Origin: Hyperoodon ampullatus
Taxonomy: Eukaryota; Chordata; Mammalia; Artiodactyla; Ziphiidae
Length of the DNA: 64,000 nucleotides
Assembly: GCA_949752795.1 (NCBI GenBank)
Contig: OX457058.1
Coordinates: 31,994,587 to 32,058,586 of the forward strand
Direction of reading: 5' to 3'
The notes beneath the pieces were generated by a model. That model did not search any database and was not told the origin of the DNA. It worked only from the letters and a program-made list of their open reading frames with translations. A program made the translations under genes and the position numbers. Shown here piece after piece: positions 21,440 to 33,984 of this stretch (within the stretch, counting starts at the first letter, position 1; every line of letters starts with the position of its first letter).

Positions 21440-23580
21440 GCTCCTCAATGTATGGTCCTCTCAGCTGCCCCAAGGCTCCGGGCCCCTCCTCCTCCTTTTC
21501 TTTCCTGAACATCTGAAGCTTCTCCCTTCCTCCCTTACCCATCCTTCCTTAGGGAGTCCAGCTGCCTCGGCCAACCTGTGCACTCCCCTCAGAGCCCCCC
21601 GTGGGCCCCTGCCTGTGTCGGGGACTCCCCAACATATGACCCTCTGCCCTTGACAAGCTCCTAGGGCCCTGCCATCAGCAGGCGGCACCTGCCTCTCGGA
21701 GGGCTCTTCTCCAGCCGGTCAGACTTCCCAGCCCCTGAGCACGCCTCGTTGGTCCTGGGCTGCCTCTGCCATCGCACCCCAACACCCTCTCTTCCTTGGT
21801 GGACCCGCAAACCTGGTAGCCCACCCACCCAGCCCCCCGCACACACCTCACCTTCCCTGGAATCTCCTCCCGGCGGCTCCCCAGAGCTCGGCTGCCTTCT
21901 CCTGACTCAGGGTCTCCTGTCCTGGCTGTGAGCATCTGCGATCTGGTGCCCTGGGTACTTAGCCCGGAAGCCACACCTCAATACCTACAATCAGCCAACA
22001 TTTGTGGAACTAGATCCACTTTACAACTGTATTCCAGTGGGGAACACTGCAGTTACCCCGGCTTTCGGGAGAAACATTTAACCCTGTATGTGTTTCCAGC
22101 TAACCTGGAGGGGCAAGGGTCGGGCTGGTCACAGATGCAAACGCGCCCACATGCCTGGGGGAGCGCACGTGGCCTTGACAAGGATGCTAGCAAGTAGGGA
22201 AATCACAGGGACAGGGCATCCCCTCGGGGAAGTAAGAGCAGGCGAGGGGCCATTACCATCCAGGGTCCTCGTGGGGCAGGCAGGCAGTGCCTGGAACCGG
22301 GAAACAGCTGAGTGGAAAGGGGTTCCATCAAAGCCATGACCTGCTCCCAAGGGACACAGACAATCTACATAGACCCCAGGGGAGGGTCCCTCCTCCTCTC
22401 TCCCTGTGATTTCCTTCTGGGACTCCCCAAAGTCCAAAACCGACCAGAGGCCCAAGGAAGGTGGAGGGTGCCTATGATCCCCGGTGGGGCAGGTGGGGGT
22501 CCTGCTGGAGGAGCCCAGGAGCACAGCCCCCCTGTGAAGGCCTGAGCCCAGCACAGCTAATGACAAAAAGATGCGGCCACGGGCAAGATAACTCTCATCA
22601 GCTGGGGAAGTCAGGGCTGAGCCCGGGCCTCAGGAGGAGAAATGGGGGCCAGAGAGGAGCACAGGCGAAAAAGGGGGTGTGTTGGGGGGAGGCTGCAAGG
22701 AGAGGCTGCAGGTAGGCTGGGCCTGGAGGGGAGAGGGCTGGCTGGCTGGCTGGCTGGGAGTATTGGGAGAGGTCTTGTCACCCCAAGCCTCAGTGTCACA
22801 GTGCAAGGGCGGCATTTAGGGCAGCCTGGCCGCTGGACCAGGAATGGAGCCCTTGCCAGGGCTACTCACTTTACAGTGATCCTGTGTGACATCATTTATC
22901 TTAGCAGGAGAAGGTAGAGCCCTGATGCATAGCTGGAGGAAGAAGGACCTCCAGGGGGTCCCCCGTCCCGCCTACGGAGAGGCTCCGTGTGGCCACTGCC
23001 ACCTTGACCAAGCCCATGGCGAACTTGAAAATCCCTCCAACAAACAGGCCATCAACCCTCATCATGAAAACCCTGGAACATTTCAGAGATGGGCCAGAGG
23101 TATGGAATTAGAAACACCCCATCTCTGTCCCTTTCCACTAGGAAAACAAACACCACACAACAGAGCATGCTCATTTGCTAGGGATCCTATGAAACCTTAC
23201 AGGGCACTGTGAATTTCAATGACTTCCTGGACAGTCCCGACTTGGCAAACACCCCGAGTCAGAAAGCAGGCTCTGTAACAGGTGCTGGGTGGGTTGGGGG
23301 GTGAGGCAACACGGGACATGCCCCAGAGAATTGCTTCATCAATCTGCTCAGAGACTGGCATAGCCAGCTAAGATAAAGCAAAAGTCTTCTGGGAAAGCTG
23401 CTGCTTCTTACAGAGGGTATAGGTCGTGTTCTTCTGTGTTTCCCCCCAGCCCCCAATGCAGCTTCTAGCTCCAGTTGCAGACCTGGAGCTGTGGCCAGTG
23501 TTTCTAGAGCAAAACGCCAACATTTAAAGATGGTGAAGGGGTAGGGAGAAGATGCTGGTCCCCCATGGGCACCCTGAGCA
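21440..23580. other. Intergenic, no gene recognised
   Basis: Mixed GC content. The only simple repeat is a GGCT tetranucleotide run at 22737-22758. Open frames up to about 145 codons overlap one another and show no domain. Confidence 0.4.
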
Positions 23581-23589
23581 CTTCTCCAG

Positions 23590-23672
23590 CCCTGTCATCT
23601 TCTGATGGGAGATCCCTGTTTATTTAAGTGACTGTTGACTGGGTTCTGTTACTTGCAACCCAAAGCATTTCC
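23590..23672 (+). mobile_element. MaLR/MLT1-like LTR tail
   Basis: 'tgtttatttaagtgactgtt' followed by 'gggttctgttacttgcaacc' and 'aaagcatttcctac' resembles the 3' end of MLT1-type LTRs, an old mammalian retrotransposon class. Short, so tentative. Confidence 0.45.
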
Positions 23673-23809
23673 TACTGGTCAGCTGGGCTTGGAATCCGGA
23701 CAGCGCTGCAACCTAGGCCCTGGGTGTGACTTGGTGTGGCCCCTATACCTCTCAGAGAGGGCTTCCCCTGTGCAATGGGAAAGTTATCCCCTCCTCACAG
23801 GCTGCCTCA

Positions 23810-24170
23810 GTCAGCTCTGGCTGCTGTAACAAAATCCTGTAGGCTGGGTGACTCAGACAACAGACATGTACTCCTCAAAGTTCTGGAGGCTGGGAATCCA
23901 AGATCAAGATGCCGACAGATTCAATATCTGGTGAGAACTCTCTTCCTGGCTTGCAGACAACCAGCTTCTTGCTGTGTCCTTATGGGGTGGAGAGAAGAAG
24001 CTCTGGTGTCTCTTCCACTCCTGAGAAGGGCACTAATCCCATCATGGGGGCCCTACTCATGACCTCCTCTAAACCTAATTACCTCCCATCTCTTAATACA
24101 TTGGGGGTTGGAGCTCCAACAAATGGATTGGGGGGACACAAATATTCAGCCCATACCATGGGGCCATGGT
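23810..24170. repeat. Old interspersed repeat, family not assigned
   Basis: Shares an ordered set of motifs with 30825-31165: 'gctgctgtaacaaaat', 'agttctggaggctggga', 'ccaagatcaag', 'cactaatcccatcatg', 'cctaattacctccc', 'gggggttgga', 'ggggacacaaa'. Two copies of one old dispersed mammalian repeat are the simplest reading. I do not recall its name with certainty. Confidence 0.6.
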
Positions 24171-26660
24171 GGGGACCAGATAATAGTGCTTGGTGTCATC
24201 CGTGAGTGGACAAATGTAGACTACTGATTTCTTCCAGACATAATCCCCTTCCTTCTGGAAGGCAGTTTGAGGGAGGGGATGGGTGTTCTTCTCTGTCTTT
24301 ATAAGAAGGAGTGAGATGGTGACCAGGTGGGGACAAGGCTACAGATGGCTGGGGGCCTGAGGGCAGCCCTGTGGCTTGAGATAGCCCAGGTCTACAGTCT
24401 AAAGCCTTGGTCTAAAGACCAAGCCGCTTAAAAGCAGGAAAACCCATGGTGCCTTTGTCAGGGCTCAGTTCCATCCTTTCAGGGCCAGACCAGGATAGCA
24501 GGGGGACAGTGAGATATCCTGGTCCCTGGTGACTCCCTCACCACCCCCTACCCAGTGTCAAGGTGGGCAGGCTCCATAGAAATATCTAAGGTGGGGAGTG
24601 TTTGAGTGAGAGTGTGGCTTTCTCAGTTTGATTGATAAAGAAGAGATGTGTGGCCAGAAAAAGAGCTTAAAAGCCATTGCAAAAAATTTAAATATGGTTT
24701 GCATATTATGTAATTATCATAAAAGGACGATGAACTTCTTAGATGCAATTATGGCTTTGTGGCTTCTCAAGGAGCAAGTTCTCAAGGAGTAAGGTGTCAT
24801 GATGTTAACAGCATACTTTCAAACGATTCAGGAAAAAATAGATACAGAAAGATATATGGAAAGGGAAATAAAGGGAAGCATGGCAAAAACTCAACAACTG
24901 GTGAATCTGCATAAAGGGTGTTCAATGCATTCCTCTTTCAGGGTGAAAACTTTCAAAGTAAAATGTTGGGGAGAAAAGCAAGAGCTGTTTGGCTAACTCT
25001 GTGGTGCCCCCGAGTTTGAAGCTGTCCGGGACTGTCCAGGCGTGGTTCCACCCACACCCTGCCCTCTTGCCCCTTCTGCTACCACTGGTGGCTGTCTCCC
25101 ATGGGTGGGGCATCATCCAGAGCCCTTTCTAACACTGGGGCATTTATCTTCTGATGGAGGAGGATGCTTCCGATTTTAGGAGGAGGACGCTTCCGATTTT
25201 AGGTTGCGGACGCCAGGTGGTAGAGGTGGTCCAGCTGGGTCTCCAAATCAGACACCCCCTCCCCCTCTGCTGGCTGCATCACCCCTCTAGGAAGCCCCCG
25301 GCTCCAGGTACACGCTTCTCCCCATGCTCCCCCTGCAGCAGGGCCGATCCGAAATACTCAGCGGGGCAGCTGCTCTGCTGACAAGGGCCCTCAGGAGGCC
25401 TGCTGTATGAAGCACCCAGCAGCAGGACTGTCCCTCCGTCCATCAGGCCTCCTCCTGGGGCTCTGTTCCCTGGAGACTCAGAGGGTCAGCAGAGGGTACT
25501 GAAGCTGAGCTGCATGGAGAGGGCTGTGAGAGGAAGCCCGGGGTGCAGGAGCCGATGTGCACAGCAGGTGGAGAGAAGCAGCCGCAGTGCCCACAGAAGG
25601 AAGGACCCAGAGGACGGCCAGGCAGCTCTGCTGTCCACATGACCCACTGTTGTGCTTCCCCAGGCCTTATCCCTCCAGGCCTTCCCACAGGAAGCCCCGG
25701 CACACACGGCGAGCAGAAGGTGACAAGGGTCCACCTCTCCCTGTCCTGGGGTTTCTGGGACGCCATATCTCCATGGGCCCCCTAAGATCCCATTGGTCCA
25801 AGTGGAGTCAGAGGCGTGCCTAGCTCTGAGGGAGGCTGGGAAGACCAGGGATTAAATTTTATCCTGTCTCTCCTGCAAAGGCCCTGGGAGACACATCCAG
25901 GGTGCAGCAGAGCTCCGTGGGGGGCACTCTCAGCATGTCCCTCTGGGAAGTGGCCTTGGGTACCATCTCAGGAACTCACCCTCGGACTGCTGGAACCTCT
26001 CTCCCACTGGGCCCAGATTCCACAGTGACCACAGTTTGAAGTGGAGACGTATCTCACCTTGACACATAAAATTATAGTTTATCTTTAAAAGAAAATAACA
26101 CCTCTTTTTCTCAAAAAGAGCTTCAGTTTCTTGGGAGGAGGGAAGGGAGATAGGGCTGTGGCTTTTCAGTCCTCCTCAGTGTCCTTATGAACTGCAGTAG
26201 AATTAGACACCATCCCACTTCAACATGGAAAGGCCTCTGGCACCCTCACTCCTTATGGCAGGTTTTATTTCCTAAAGAATGCCACAGAAATACATCCCAT
26301 CCCATACACTCTTCTAGAACCTTGCTACTCACCCATCAAGAGGCGTCCTCCCTGAAGCAGGGAACCCTGTGACTGCCCCAGTCCAGAGAGTACTGTGGAA
26401 GTAAGTACTGCCATGTGACTTCTGGGTGCCAGGTTTTAAAAATGCTGTGCCCTTCCATCTCCACCTCTTGGGACACTCGCTCTTGGAAGCCAGCCCACCA
26501 GGTTGTGAGGAAGCCCAAGCAGCTTGTGGAGAGGCCCACTTAGAGAGGGTCTATGGGCCCAGCCTCACGGCTCTGTCTGAGCGCCCAGTGGATAGCCAGG
26601 ACCGACTTGCCAGCCCTGTGAGTGAACCATGTTGAGGCAGATTCTCCAGCCCCCATTAGG
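24171..26660. other. Intergenic, no gene recognised
   Basis: 24580-25000 is AT-rich, the rest mixed. 25157-25204 contains a 23-bp tandem duplication ('aggaggatgcttccgatttt' and a one-base variant). No frame with recognisable domains on either strand. Confidence 0.4.
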
Positions 26661-26669
26661 CCTTTAGAT

Positions 26670-26900
26670 CAGCGGTCCCCAAACGTTTTGGCACCAGGGG
26701 CTGGTTTCGTGGAAGACAATTTTTTCATGGACAGCGGGCGGCGGGGATGGTTCTGGAGGCAATGCGAGTCATGGGGAGTCATAGGGAGAGGCAGATGAAG
26801 CTTCGCTCACTCACCTGCCACTCACTTCCTACTGTGAAGTCCGGTTCCTAACAGGCGGTGGACCTGTACTGGTCTGTGGCCCAGGGGTTGGGGACCCCTG
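26670..26900. mobile_element. Non-autonomous hAT-type DNA transposon with intact ends
   Basis: 231 bp bounded by imperfect terminal inverted repeats: left CAGCGGTCCCCAAAC, right GGTTGGGGACCCCTG, which pair except at two positions. It is flanked by a perfect 8-bp duplication CTTTAGAT (26662-26669 and 26901-26908), the length typical of hAT transposons. The interior ('tttcgtggaagacaattttt', 'gatgaagcttcgctcactc') has no coding capacity, so it needed a transposase in trans. The interior looks familiar from an old eutherian family, but I cannot name it surely. Confidence 0.85.
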
Positions 26901-26929
26901 CTTTAGATGACTGTAGTCCCAGCTGACGT

Positions 26930-27100
26930 CAGGACTATAATCTTATGAGAAAGACCCCAAGCCAGAATCCCCTCAGCTTAGCCACTTCCAAATCCATAGA
27001 AACTGTGAGTGATAGTAAACGTTTATTGCTATCTTGAGCCACTGAGTTGTGGGGCACTTTGTTATGCAGCAGTAGCAGAGTAAGACAAGAAACAATTAAC
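26930..27100 (+). mobile_element. Old LTR/MaLR-like 3' end
   Basis: 'gtaaacgtttattgctatct' followed by 'gagccactgagttgtggggc' and 'ttgttatgcagcagtagcag' resembles the tail module shared by several old mammalian LTR and MaLR elements. A related tail occurs at 32610-32690. The family call is tentative. Confidence 0.45.
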
Positions 27101-27276
27101 AATGATTGTCACAATGAGTAAATAGAGAAAACTGGTCTGTAGATGGAAAAGATGACAGAAAAGAACAAAGAAGGGATTCATTTCCCGGAGAGAATGGAAA
27201 TTAATAGCAATTTTTACTTTTTAAGCTTTTGAATATTTTTCAAATTAAATAATGTTACAGTAAGGATGCCATTGAA

Positions 27277-27447
27277 GGGACTTCCCTGGTGGCACAGTCA
27301 AGCTCCCAATGCAGGGGGCCTGGGTTCAATCCCTGGTCAGTGAACTAGATCCCACATGCAAGCTGCAACTAAGGAGCCTGCCGGTGGCAACTAAGACCTG
27401 GGGCAACCAAGTAAATAAATAAATAAAATTAATATTATTTTTTAAAA
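27277..27447 (+). mobile_element. Degenerate CHR-type SINE with internal deletions
   Basis: Starts 'gggacttccctggtggcaca', then loses about 15 bp against other copies in the box A to box B interval. It retains 'ggttcaatccctggt' and '(taaa)n'. Flanks AGGATGCCATTGAA (27263-27276) and AGGATGCTTTTGAA (27448-27461) are an imperfect duplication, so it is probably an old copy. Confidence 0.85.
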
Positions 27448-27469
27448 AGGATGCTTTTGAAGCCTGGAG

Positions 27470-28920
27470 TTTTAGAGAGTGTGTCAGAGGGGCTAGGCCT
27501 GGGACAGCCATAGTCCCAATCACCTTCCTGAAGACGCAGCTGCTGCAAAGACCCCAAATGGGTCATGTGCCAGATAGAGGTGTGTCATGGAGATGGGTCC
27601 ACAGAATGGTCTCCACCCAGCCTCTCAGAGGAGGGTCTGCGGGTCTCGCCACTTGGGTGCTCTCCCTGAGCCGTGAGGGGAGTCTCAAGTCAGTCTCTAA
27701 GTCAAACAGAATAGGTCAAGTCCCTTGAAAATTCCTCAGCTCACACGTAGAGTCCCGACCTCAGACCCAAGGCCACCATCGTGGTCCTTCCCTCCCCAGG
27801 ATCAAAAGACATCCTTTTACTTTGATCCAGACTAGGTCAGTCATTTCTTGGTTTAACCCTAAATGTAATAGCCTAGAGCAACAACCATTGTTCTGTGGAT
27901 CAGGAATTTTGACGGGGCCCAGAAGGGATGGTTTGTTTCTGCTCCACTGATACTTGGGCCTCAGCTGGGAGGTCTGGAGGCGGCAAGACCTGAGAAACAG
28001 CTGCAAGATGCTTCTTCACCCACAGGCTGGCTTCCAGATCAGGACGGTTGGAAGTCTTAAATGGAAGCTCAGGGTTCCAAGAGGGAGCCTGTGATGGGTG
28101 CACTGCAGGGCAGCCTGGGGAGGCCGTTGTCTTTTAGGACCAGAGGTCACACCACTCCCCTTGCACGAGGCTCTATGGGTTGAAGCAGTCGCCAGCTGCC
28201 CAGAGTCAATGTGAGCCTTATCAAAAGGTTTGCAGCCATTTTTAAAAACTATAACAATATTGCAACAATATTTTAAACTGCCTTGGGATATTGCAACTAT
28301 TTCTGACTTGAAGAGTGAGCTCCCCTTCAGCTTGGCAGCCTCAGGGGATCCCCAGGTCCCTCCCATTTGCCACTGTGTCCCAGGCACGCTGAAACTGCTG
28401 TAGGTACAATTGTGTGCATCACTGGGATGGTTCATATGAGCCTGGCTCCCTCCCTCTCCCCACCCAGGAGTCTGGGATGCAGTCTCTGAGTCAGGCGCTC
28501 CCAGCCTGGGAGTTACTGCTTCATAATGACACGTGGGTGGATAAAGGTCTTTAAGGGGAGACTTCAAGGACACAGCAGAATGTGTGGACCCATTCACTGA
28601 GGACCCATTTCTTGAGGGACTGCATGCCCCGAGGCACTGAATGTCATGCAGCACTGTCCAGTGGCTAGCCCAGAGCCAGGGGCATCCTTGTCCCCTTGGA
28701 GAGAAGCCTTTGGAGGGCTTGCCTCCTGGTGACCCACCAGAGCCAATGCAAACCACTCAAAGGGCCTCCGTCAGCCGTTTCCAGTGGGAACTATTTCTGG
28801 ACTTTCAGGAAATGACTTCTGGTTAGAGATGGCAGCCTCTTGGCTGCTCTCAAGTTACCTGAAATGTGATTAAAACTAATTCATTTTCAACTTCTCCTTT
28901 CCTTTTCCTTGGGGGAAAAC
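27470..28920. other. Intergenic, no gene recognised
   Basis: A 246-codon minus-strand frame (28016-28756) has no recognisable domain and unremarkable composition, so I do not call it a gene. A small perfect palindrome AATATTG-CAA-CAATATT lies at 28256-28272. Confidence 0.4.
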
Positions 28921-28923
28921 ATT

Positions 28924-28947
28924 TCTTTTTTTTTTTTTTTTTTTTTC
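28924..28947 (-). repeat. Poly(T) tract, possible tail of an antisense retrocopy
   Basis: About 22 T bordered on the right by non-repetitive sequence (28948-29100) that matches no SINE or LINE I recognise. A minus-strand retrocopy ending here is possible, but no polyadenylation signal (AATAAA) lies just before the A tail on the minus strand and no clear flanking duplication was found. Confidence 0.3.
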
Positions 28948-28949
28948 TC

Positions 28950-30820
28950 CCTGGAACATCAATAGCCCTGGTTGTGCAGTTCTCTGCTTTACATACGAAA
29001 GAAGTTTCATACCAAAGACCAAATCCCAAGTCAGAAAGCTCCAGTTCAAAGAGCCTCGAGTAGAAAGAACCAACACATACTACATTTGGAAAAAATTTTA
29101 AATCAACTCGTTGAACTGTAAAATCAGGTCTAATAGCTACTGACTCTCTCAATGTACCGTCCTATGTAGGAAGCCCAGGCCCAGAAAACCAAGTGAATGT
29201 ACGAGGATGTGGTCCCGAAGGTAACCACAGACCCCCGGTGCCCAAACTGAAGTGCCCACCTGACTGGGCATGACCCAGCCCCACTTTCTAACTCCCTTCA
29301 ACACTAACAAAAAGAATACTGCTTCCCTTGTGTCCTGTCAATCATCCTTCAGTTCTTCATTAAGTCCTACATGCAGCCAAGAATCAGAGTCTTTATCCTA
29401 CATCGTTCATGGCAAATCCACCCATTCCCATTAACGGGAATACTTATTAGATGGGATTCCCATGAGAGCCCAGAATGGACTAACCTGGCTCTTATTTAAT
29501 GGATCTGATAAATCCCCACATTAATTAGCTAGCTTCCCAGAGGCTGGGGATGCAGGCACCATGGTGAGGCCAAAGAACCCGGGCTCTGCATCTTGCGAGG
29601 TATGGCCTTGGGGAATTCTCTCTGCCTGACTGAGGCTCGGTTTTCTCACCTGTAGAGTGGGAAGGAGTGGACCCTTTCTTGTGCCTTTTCCACGTGTGTC
29701 AATGTGTCAGGGGAGCTATGAAGCATTACCTGAAGGTTGGGACTTACTGACCTTGACTGGTGCTGGGAAAGAATCTCAGAGTCAACTCAAAAGGATAAAA
29801 TGCAGCATCTGGCCCAGAGCATCCACCAGGGAGGGGATTACGAGTTACGAATGGCAGACTACTAGGGGTTTATTGTCGGGGCAGAGGGGGCGGTTCACAA
29901 AAGAACAGACAATTACCATTGAGACCAGAGACCCTCCCAGATGATCGTGAAGTCGGGGGGGATCCCACGTCACTTGAGCTCAGGAGTGGGAGCCATCCGC
30001 TCCAGCAAGCCTGGAAGGAACTATCCATCATTTTAACATGCTTTCCTCATACATTTGTTGCCGACCCTCTAAATATCTCTTAAGTCTTTCGATGGCTGGG
30101 TCTCAGAAGCATTTCTGGTTTTAATCTTTCCCCATGTAAACGTGCACCAGATGTGAAGCTGGCTTTCATCATTTGGGCCCTGATGAATTATTCTGCACTC
30201 CAGGACCACTGGGAGACAGGACGTGGAAAAGGTTTTCTGCTCCACCCCCATGTCATACAACAGAGAATGGCTTGTTCTCCTATTAGCATGGCAAGCCATC
30301 AGTGACTCCCTGGGAAGGAGGGAGGATGATGCCCAGAGCTGGCACCCCTGGCTGTCACCAGGAAGCCAGCCCCAGAGAAGAACACTATAGCACAAAGCAC
30401 AGACCTCACTCCACATGCCACCAAGCCCTCTCCTCATATGCCTTCTTCTGTTGTTTTCCTTCCATCCCCTCCACCCTCTCCCACCTTTGTATTAGTGAAG
30501 GTAGGCTAAGCTGCAGTAACAGGTAGGCCCTGGATTATTATGGCTCAAACACAGTGACCATCTGCGAGCACCCTGGGCCAGATTTCTGGGTTCCAGCCTC
30601 CTCTATTTCATGACTCCACCATCCCCTAGGGCTTTGTTTATATAAGCATCCAGCAGGCAGAAAGGAAATGAGAAGATGCAGGAGAGAGATCCACTCTCTT
30701 AAAAACCCATAGCCCCTCTGCTCAGAGTCCCGCCCTGGGGACCTAATTACCTGGTCACACCTAACTGCACAGGTGTGTGGGAAGTATGGTTCCTCACTGC
30801 TGTGGAAAGAGGGGATGGAT
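28950..30820. other. Intergenic, no gene recognised; one MIR trace
   Basis: 29590-29670 ('tggccttggggaattctctc', 'actgaggctcggttttctca', 'cctgtagagtgggaagg') resembles a sense MIR fragment. The rest shows no frame or repeat I can name. Confidence 0.4.
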
Positions 30821-30824
30821 TTTG

Positions 30825-31165
30825 TTGATGTCTTAGTCCGTTTGGGCTGCTGTAACAGAATACCATAGACTGGGCGGCTTATAAACAGCAAATATTTATT
30901 TCTCACAGTTCTGGAGGCTGGAAGTCCAAGATCAAGGTACCAAGCATGTTCAATGTCTGATGAGGACCTGGTTCATAGATGGCTGTCTTCTCACTATGTC
31001 CCCACACGCAGAAGGGGTGAGGGAGCTCTGTGGGGGTCCTTTATAGGGACACTAATCCCATTCATGAGGGTCCCACCCTTAATCACCTCACAAAGGCCCA
31101 CCTCCTAATAGCATCACTGGGGGTTAGGTTTCAACGTATGAATCTGGGGGGGACACAAACATTCC
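30825..31165. repeat. Old interspersed repeat, second copy
   Basis: Begins 'gtccgtttgggctgctgtaa', then 'cacagttctggaggctggaa', 'gtccaagatcaaggta', 'agatggctgtcttctcacta', 'gggtgagggagctctgtggg', 'cactaatcccattcatgagg' and 'gggggggacacaaacattcc'. It is less diverged than the copy at 23810. Family not assigned. Confidence 0.65.
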
Positions 31166-31369
31166 ACTGAAAGTAGTTGGGAGGCTGGTAGTCTCTGACA
31201 TGATCTTTCAATTTTAGTTTTTCCTTACATCAAAGTTCTACATGCAGATAGCTTAAAGCTGCAAGGTTAGGAAACATAGTCATCCCTAATCCCTTCCCTT
31301 CCCTCCTTCCCCCTCCCCAGAGACAATCCTACTTGCCTCTTTTACCTGATCGTTTCCACAACTCAAACA

Positions 31370-31870
31370 GTATATGCATTTGTTTCCTTTTGCTGCATAA
31401 TAAATTGCCACAAGCTTAACTGGAAACACACATTTATGACCTGCGGTTCTGTAGGTCAGAAGTCTGGGCATGGTGCAGCTGGGTTTTCTGTCTCAGGCCA
31501 AAACCAAGGTATTGCCTGAGCCATGTTCTCCTCTGGGGCCTGAGGCCCTGTTCCAAGCTCAGGTGGCTGTGGCAGGATTCTGTTCTCTGTGGTTGTAGGA
31601 CTGAGGTCCTCTGTTCCTGACAGTCTGCTGTCAGCTGGAGGCCACTCCCAGCCCCCCATGTTCCTTGCCATGAGGCCCTTCTACCTTCAAAGCCAGCAAC
31701 AGAGAATCTCCCGTGCCTCAAATCCCACTCTTGCTTCCAATCTCCCTGACCTCCCTGTCTCCGACCCTAGACCCAGATGAAAGGGCTCATGTGATTGGGT
31801 CAGGCCCACTCAGATAATCTTCCCCATCTTAAGGTCAATTGATGTGGCCCTTCATTCACATCTGCAAAAG
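31370..31870. repeat. Old interspersed repeat, related but distinct
   Basis: 'ccttttgctgcataataaat', 'gttctgtaggtcagaagtct', 'ggctgtggcaggattctg', 'ttcaaagccagcaacagaga', 'cccactcagataatct' and 'cttaaggtcaattgatg' follow the layout of a common old mammalian dispersed repeat carrying an 'aggtcagaagtct'-type core. The name is uncertain. Confidence 0.5.
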
Positions 31871-31879
31871 CCCTTCACA

Positions 31880-33980
31880 GAAATACCTGGGTTGGTGTTG
31901 GGCTGACTGGAAGGAGGTGTGGACACCAGGGGTGGGGAGGTGGGGGGCCACGGTGGAATTCTGCCATCACACACGGTCACACTGCCGCCTCCCAAGGTTT
32001 TGGTCTGGGGTGATGTTGGTTGATCTCCGAGATGTACGTGTGGACTTGGCTTCCTTTTCTCCTGCTGCCTCTGCCCACGTGGGCATCTCTGGGGGCCTTG
32101 TTCCTCCATTAGATCAATGTTCCTTGTTTACAATGATCATTATGGAAATACTGTCTGCAACTGAACCAAGTGGTCAGTGACAATGGACTTTCTTTTGTTC
32201 TCTCTGGAGCTCTTGATTATCTTCCATTTGCTTAGTTTTCTATCTCCTTACCATTAATCCATTCCCAAACTCTTTGCCAGTTTTCTCAATAGCCTCTCAG
32301 GTCACATCAGGTTTTGTGTAAACCATTAATGCTTTTGGCATAGCTCAGCTCCTTGTCTTCTGGGGACATCGTGGGTCTGCCCCTGGCTCCCTGTGGGCAG
32401 GATGGTCCATGTGACTAGCTAAGAGCGCAAGTGATGTGCGTCATTTCTGGGCCAAGCATTTAATTGCCAGACCTTCCTTCTTCCCTCTGTTGTGGTGACT
32501 GCCAGTGTTCCAGAGAGGGATTGCTCTGTCCATCTGGATGCTGGGGTGGGAATGATCATGCCACAGAACAGAGTGCTCAGCCAACCCTCCAGGTACTAAG
32601 AACTAAACTTATGGTATTTGAAGCCACTGAGCTTTGGAACTATTTGTTACTGAAGCATAACTTAGCTGCTCCTGACTGGTACAGAAAACGGTAACCAGGA
32701 GTGGGGCATGGCTGCAATAGAAAAAAAGGCATGTGACATTGGCATAAAGGCTGGTCCAGTGGGCAGTGAGGACACTGATTGTGGAGGCTGGAAGGATGGC
32801 CATCACATAGCCAGTGGTAGAACGTTGGGTACATTGTCACCTGGGATAACTTAGAAGTTTCAGAGACTAAAGAGACTTGAGGGTGTTCCTCTACCATCAA
32901 AGACCAAGAGGCTGAAAGAAGCTGCAATTCAGTTGAGACAAATATGTCTTGTGAGGGCGTTGAGAATGGCCATTGACAATGAAGCAAGCTGGAATCGAAC
33001 AGATTAGGTAAGACATTAACTAGAGTTTTGAAGAACTAGTAGGGCAAAAGAAACCATGTACAAGCACTAATACAGTTTGTGGCTGGAACTTAAGATGACC
33101 CTTCATCTCTAACCTTCTACAGGCTGAAAGCGGGCTGGGGAAACTGCTCAGCCTCCAAGGAGGGCATATTCCCATTGTTCCTCTCCCACAACATGCAGCC
33201 AAGGAGGATGATGGTGGAGGAGGAACCCCGCAAGGTGGAGCAGGGCCCGTAGAACAATTGGGTGGCCGGGACTCCCAGGGAGCGGGACTGGGACTATTCA
33301 CCCAGTCACTCCAGGATGAGGGGCAAAATCTGCCCAGCAGGGTCTCAGGATCGCTAATGGACACTGTCTGCTGGGATCTCCCCCTCCTCCCCTTTCTGAT
33401 TTGGGCTGTTTGTTGTGTCATTCTGTCCCTTTCCATCTCTGAATGTTGAGATTGTGTATTGGAACTGGGAGTGGGGTGGAGCTGCCTACAGAGGTCCTGG
33501 ATCTCGAGCAGGATGCTACCTCCCTTGGCCTCGAATCCCTGTTTTCCTTCTCATCACCGATTTCCCTGTCTCTGGCCCCTAGGTCAGGATTTAAAAGTTT
33601 TCCCACCTGGGGAGGGGGACAGTGTATCTTGTGTGAAAGAAGCCATGAGGGACACCTCTGGGTCCCTCTACCATGGCGACCAGCATGTTCTAGACAGAGG
33701 CTGCTCCATCAACCTGGGTGTCCCCAGGCAACTCACGATGGAGGTGTAGCACGGCCAGAAAAAAAAATTTGAGATTTGCAGGTGGTTTGTACTTTGGGCC
33801 CAGCTTCTCCTGATAGATACGGGGATCCTGTCTATTTCACCTTCTGAAGAAGTGTCCAGGGAGCATTTGACCTGCTCCAGCCTGGCCTGGTGGCCCTCTG
33901 CCTCCCCTCCCTTCTGCATTGAATGCCTCCTTCCTGGATCACATGCCTCCCTCTTTTTCGGTTGGCTTCTTTATTTTGGT
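31880..33980. other. Intergenic, no gene; old repeat tail near 32600
   Basis: 32610-32690 ('gaagccactgagctttgga', 'actatttgttactgaagca', 'gctgctcctgactggtacag') is an old LTR/LINE-type tail module. 32690-33070 may continue it. No frame shows a domain on either strand. Confidence 0.4.
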
Positions 33981-33984
33981 GAAG

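Noticed and set aside
28016..28756. 246-codon minus frame
   Set aside because: No recognisable domain, no supporting splice or promoter context, and composition like the surrounding intergenic DNA.
28850..29152. Processed pseudogene ending at the poly(T) tract, minus strand
   Set aside because: No parent protein was recognised, no polyadenylation signal precedes the tail and no flanking duplication was found. Kept only as a simple tract.
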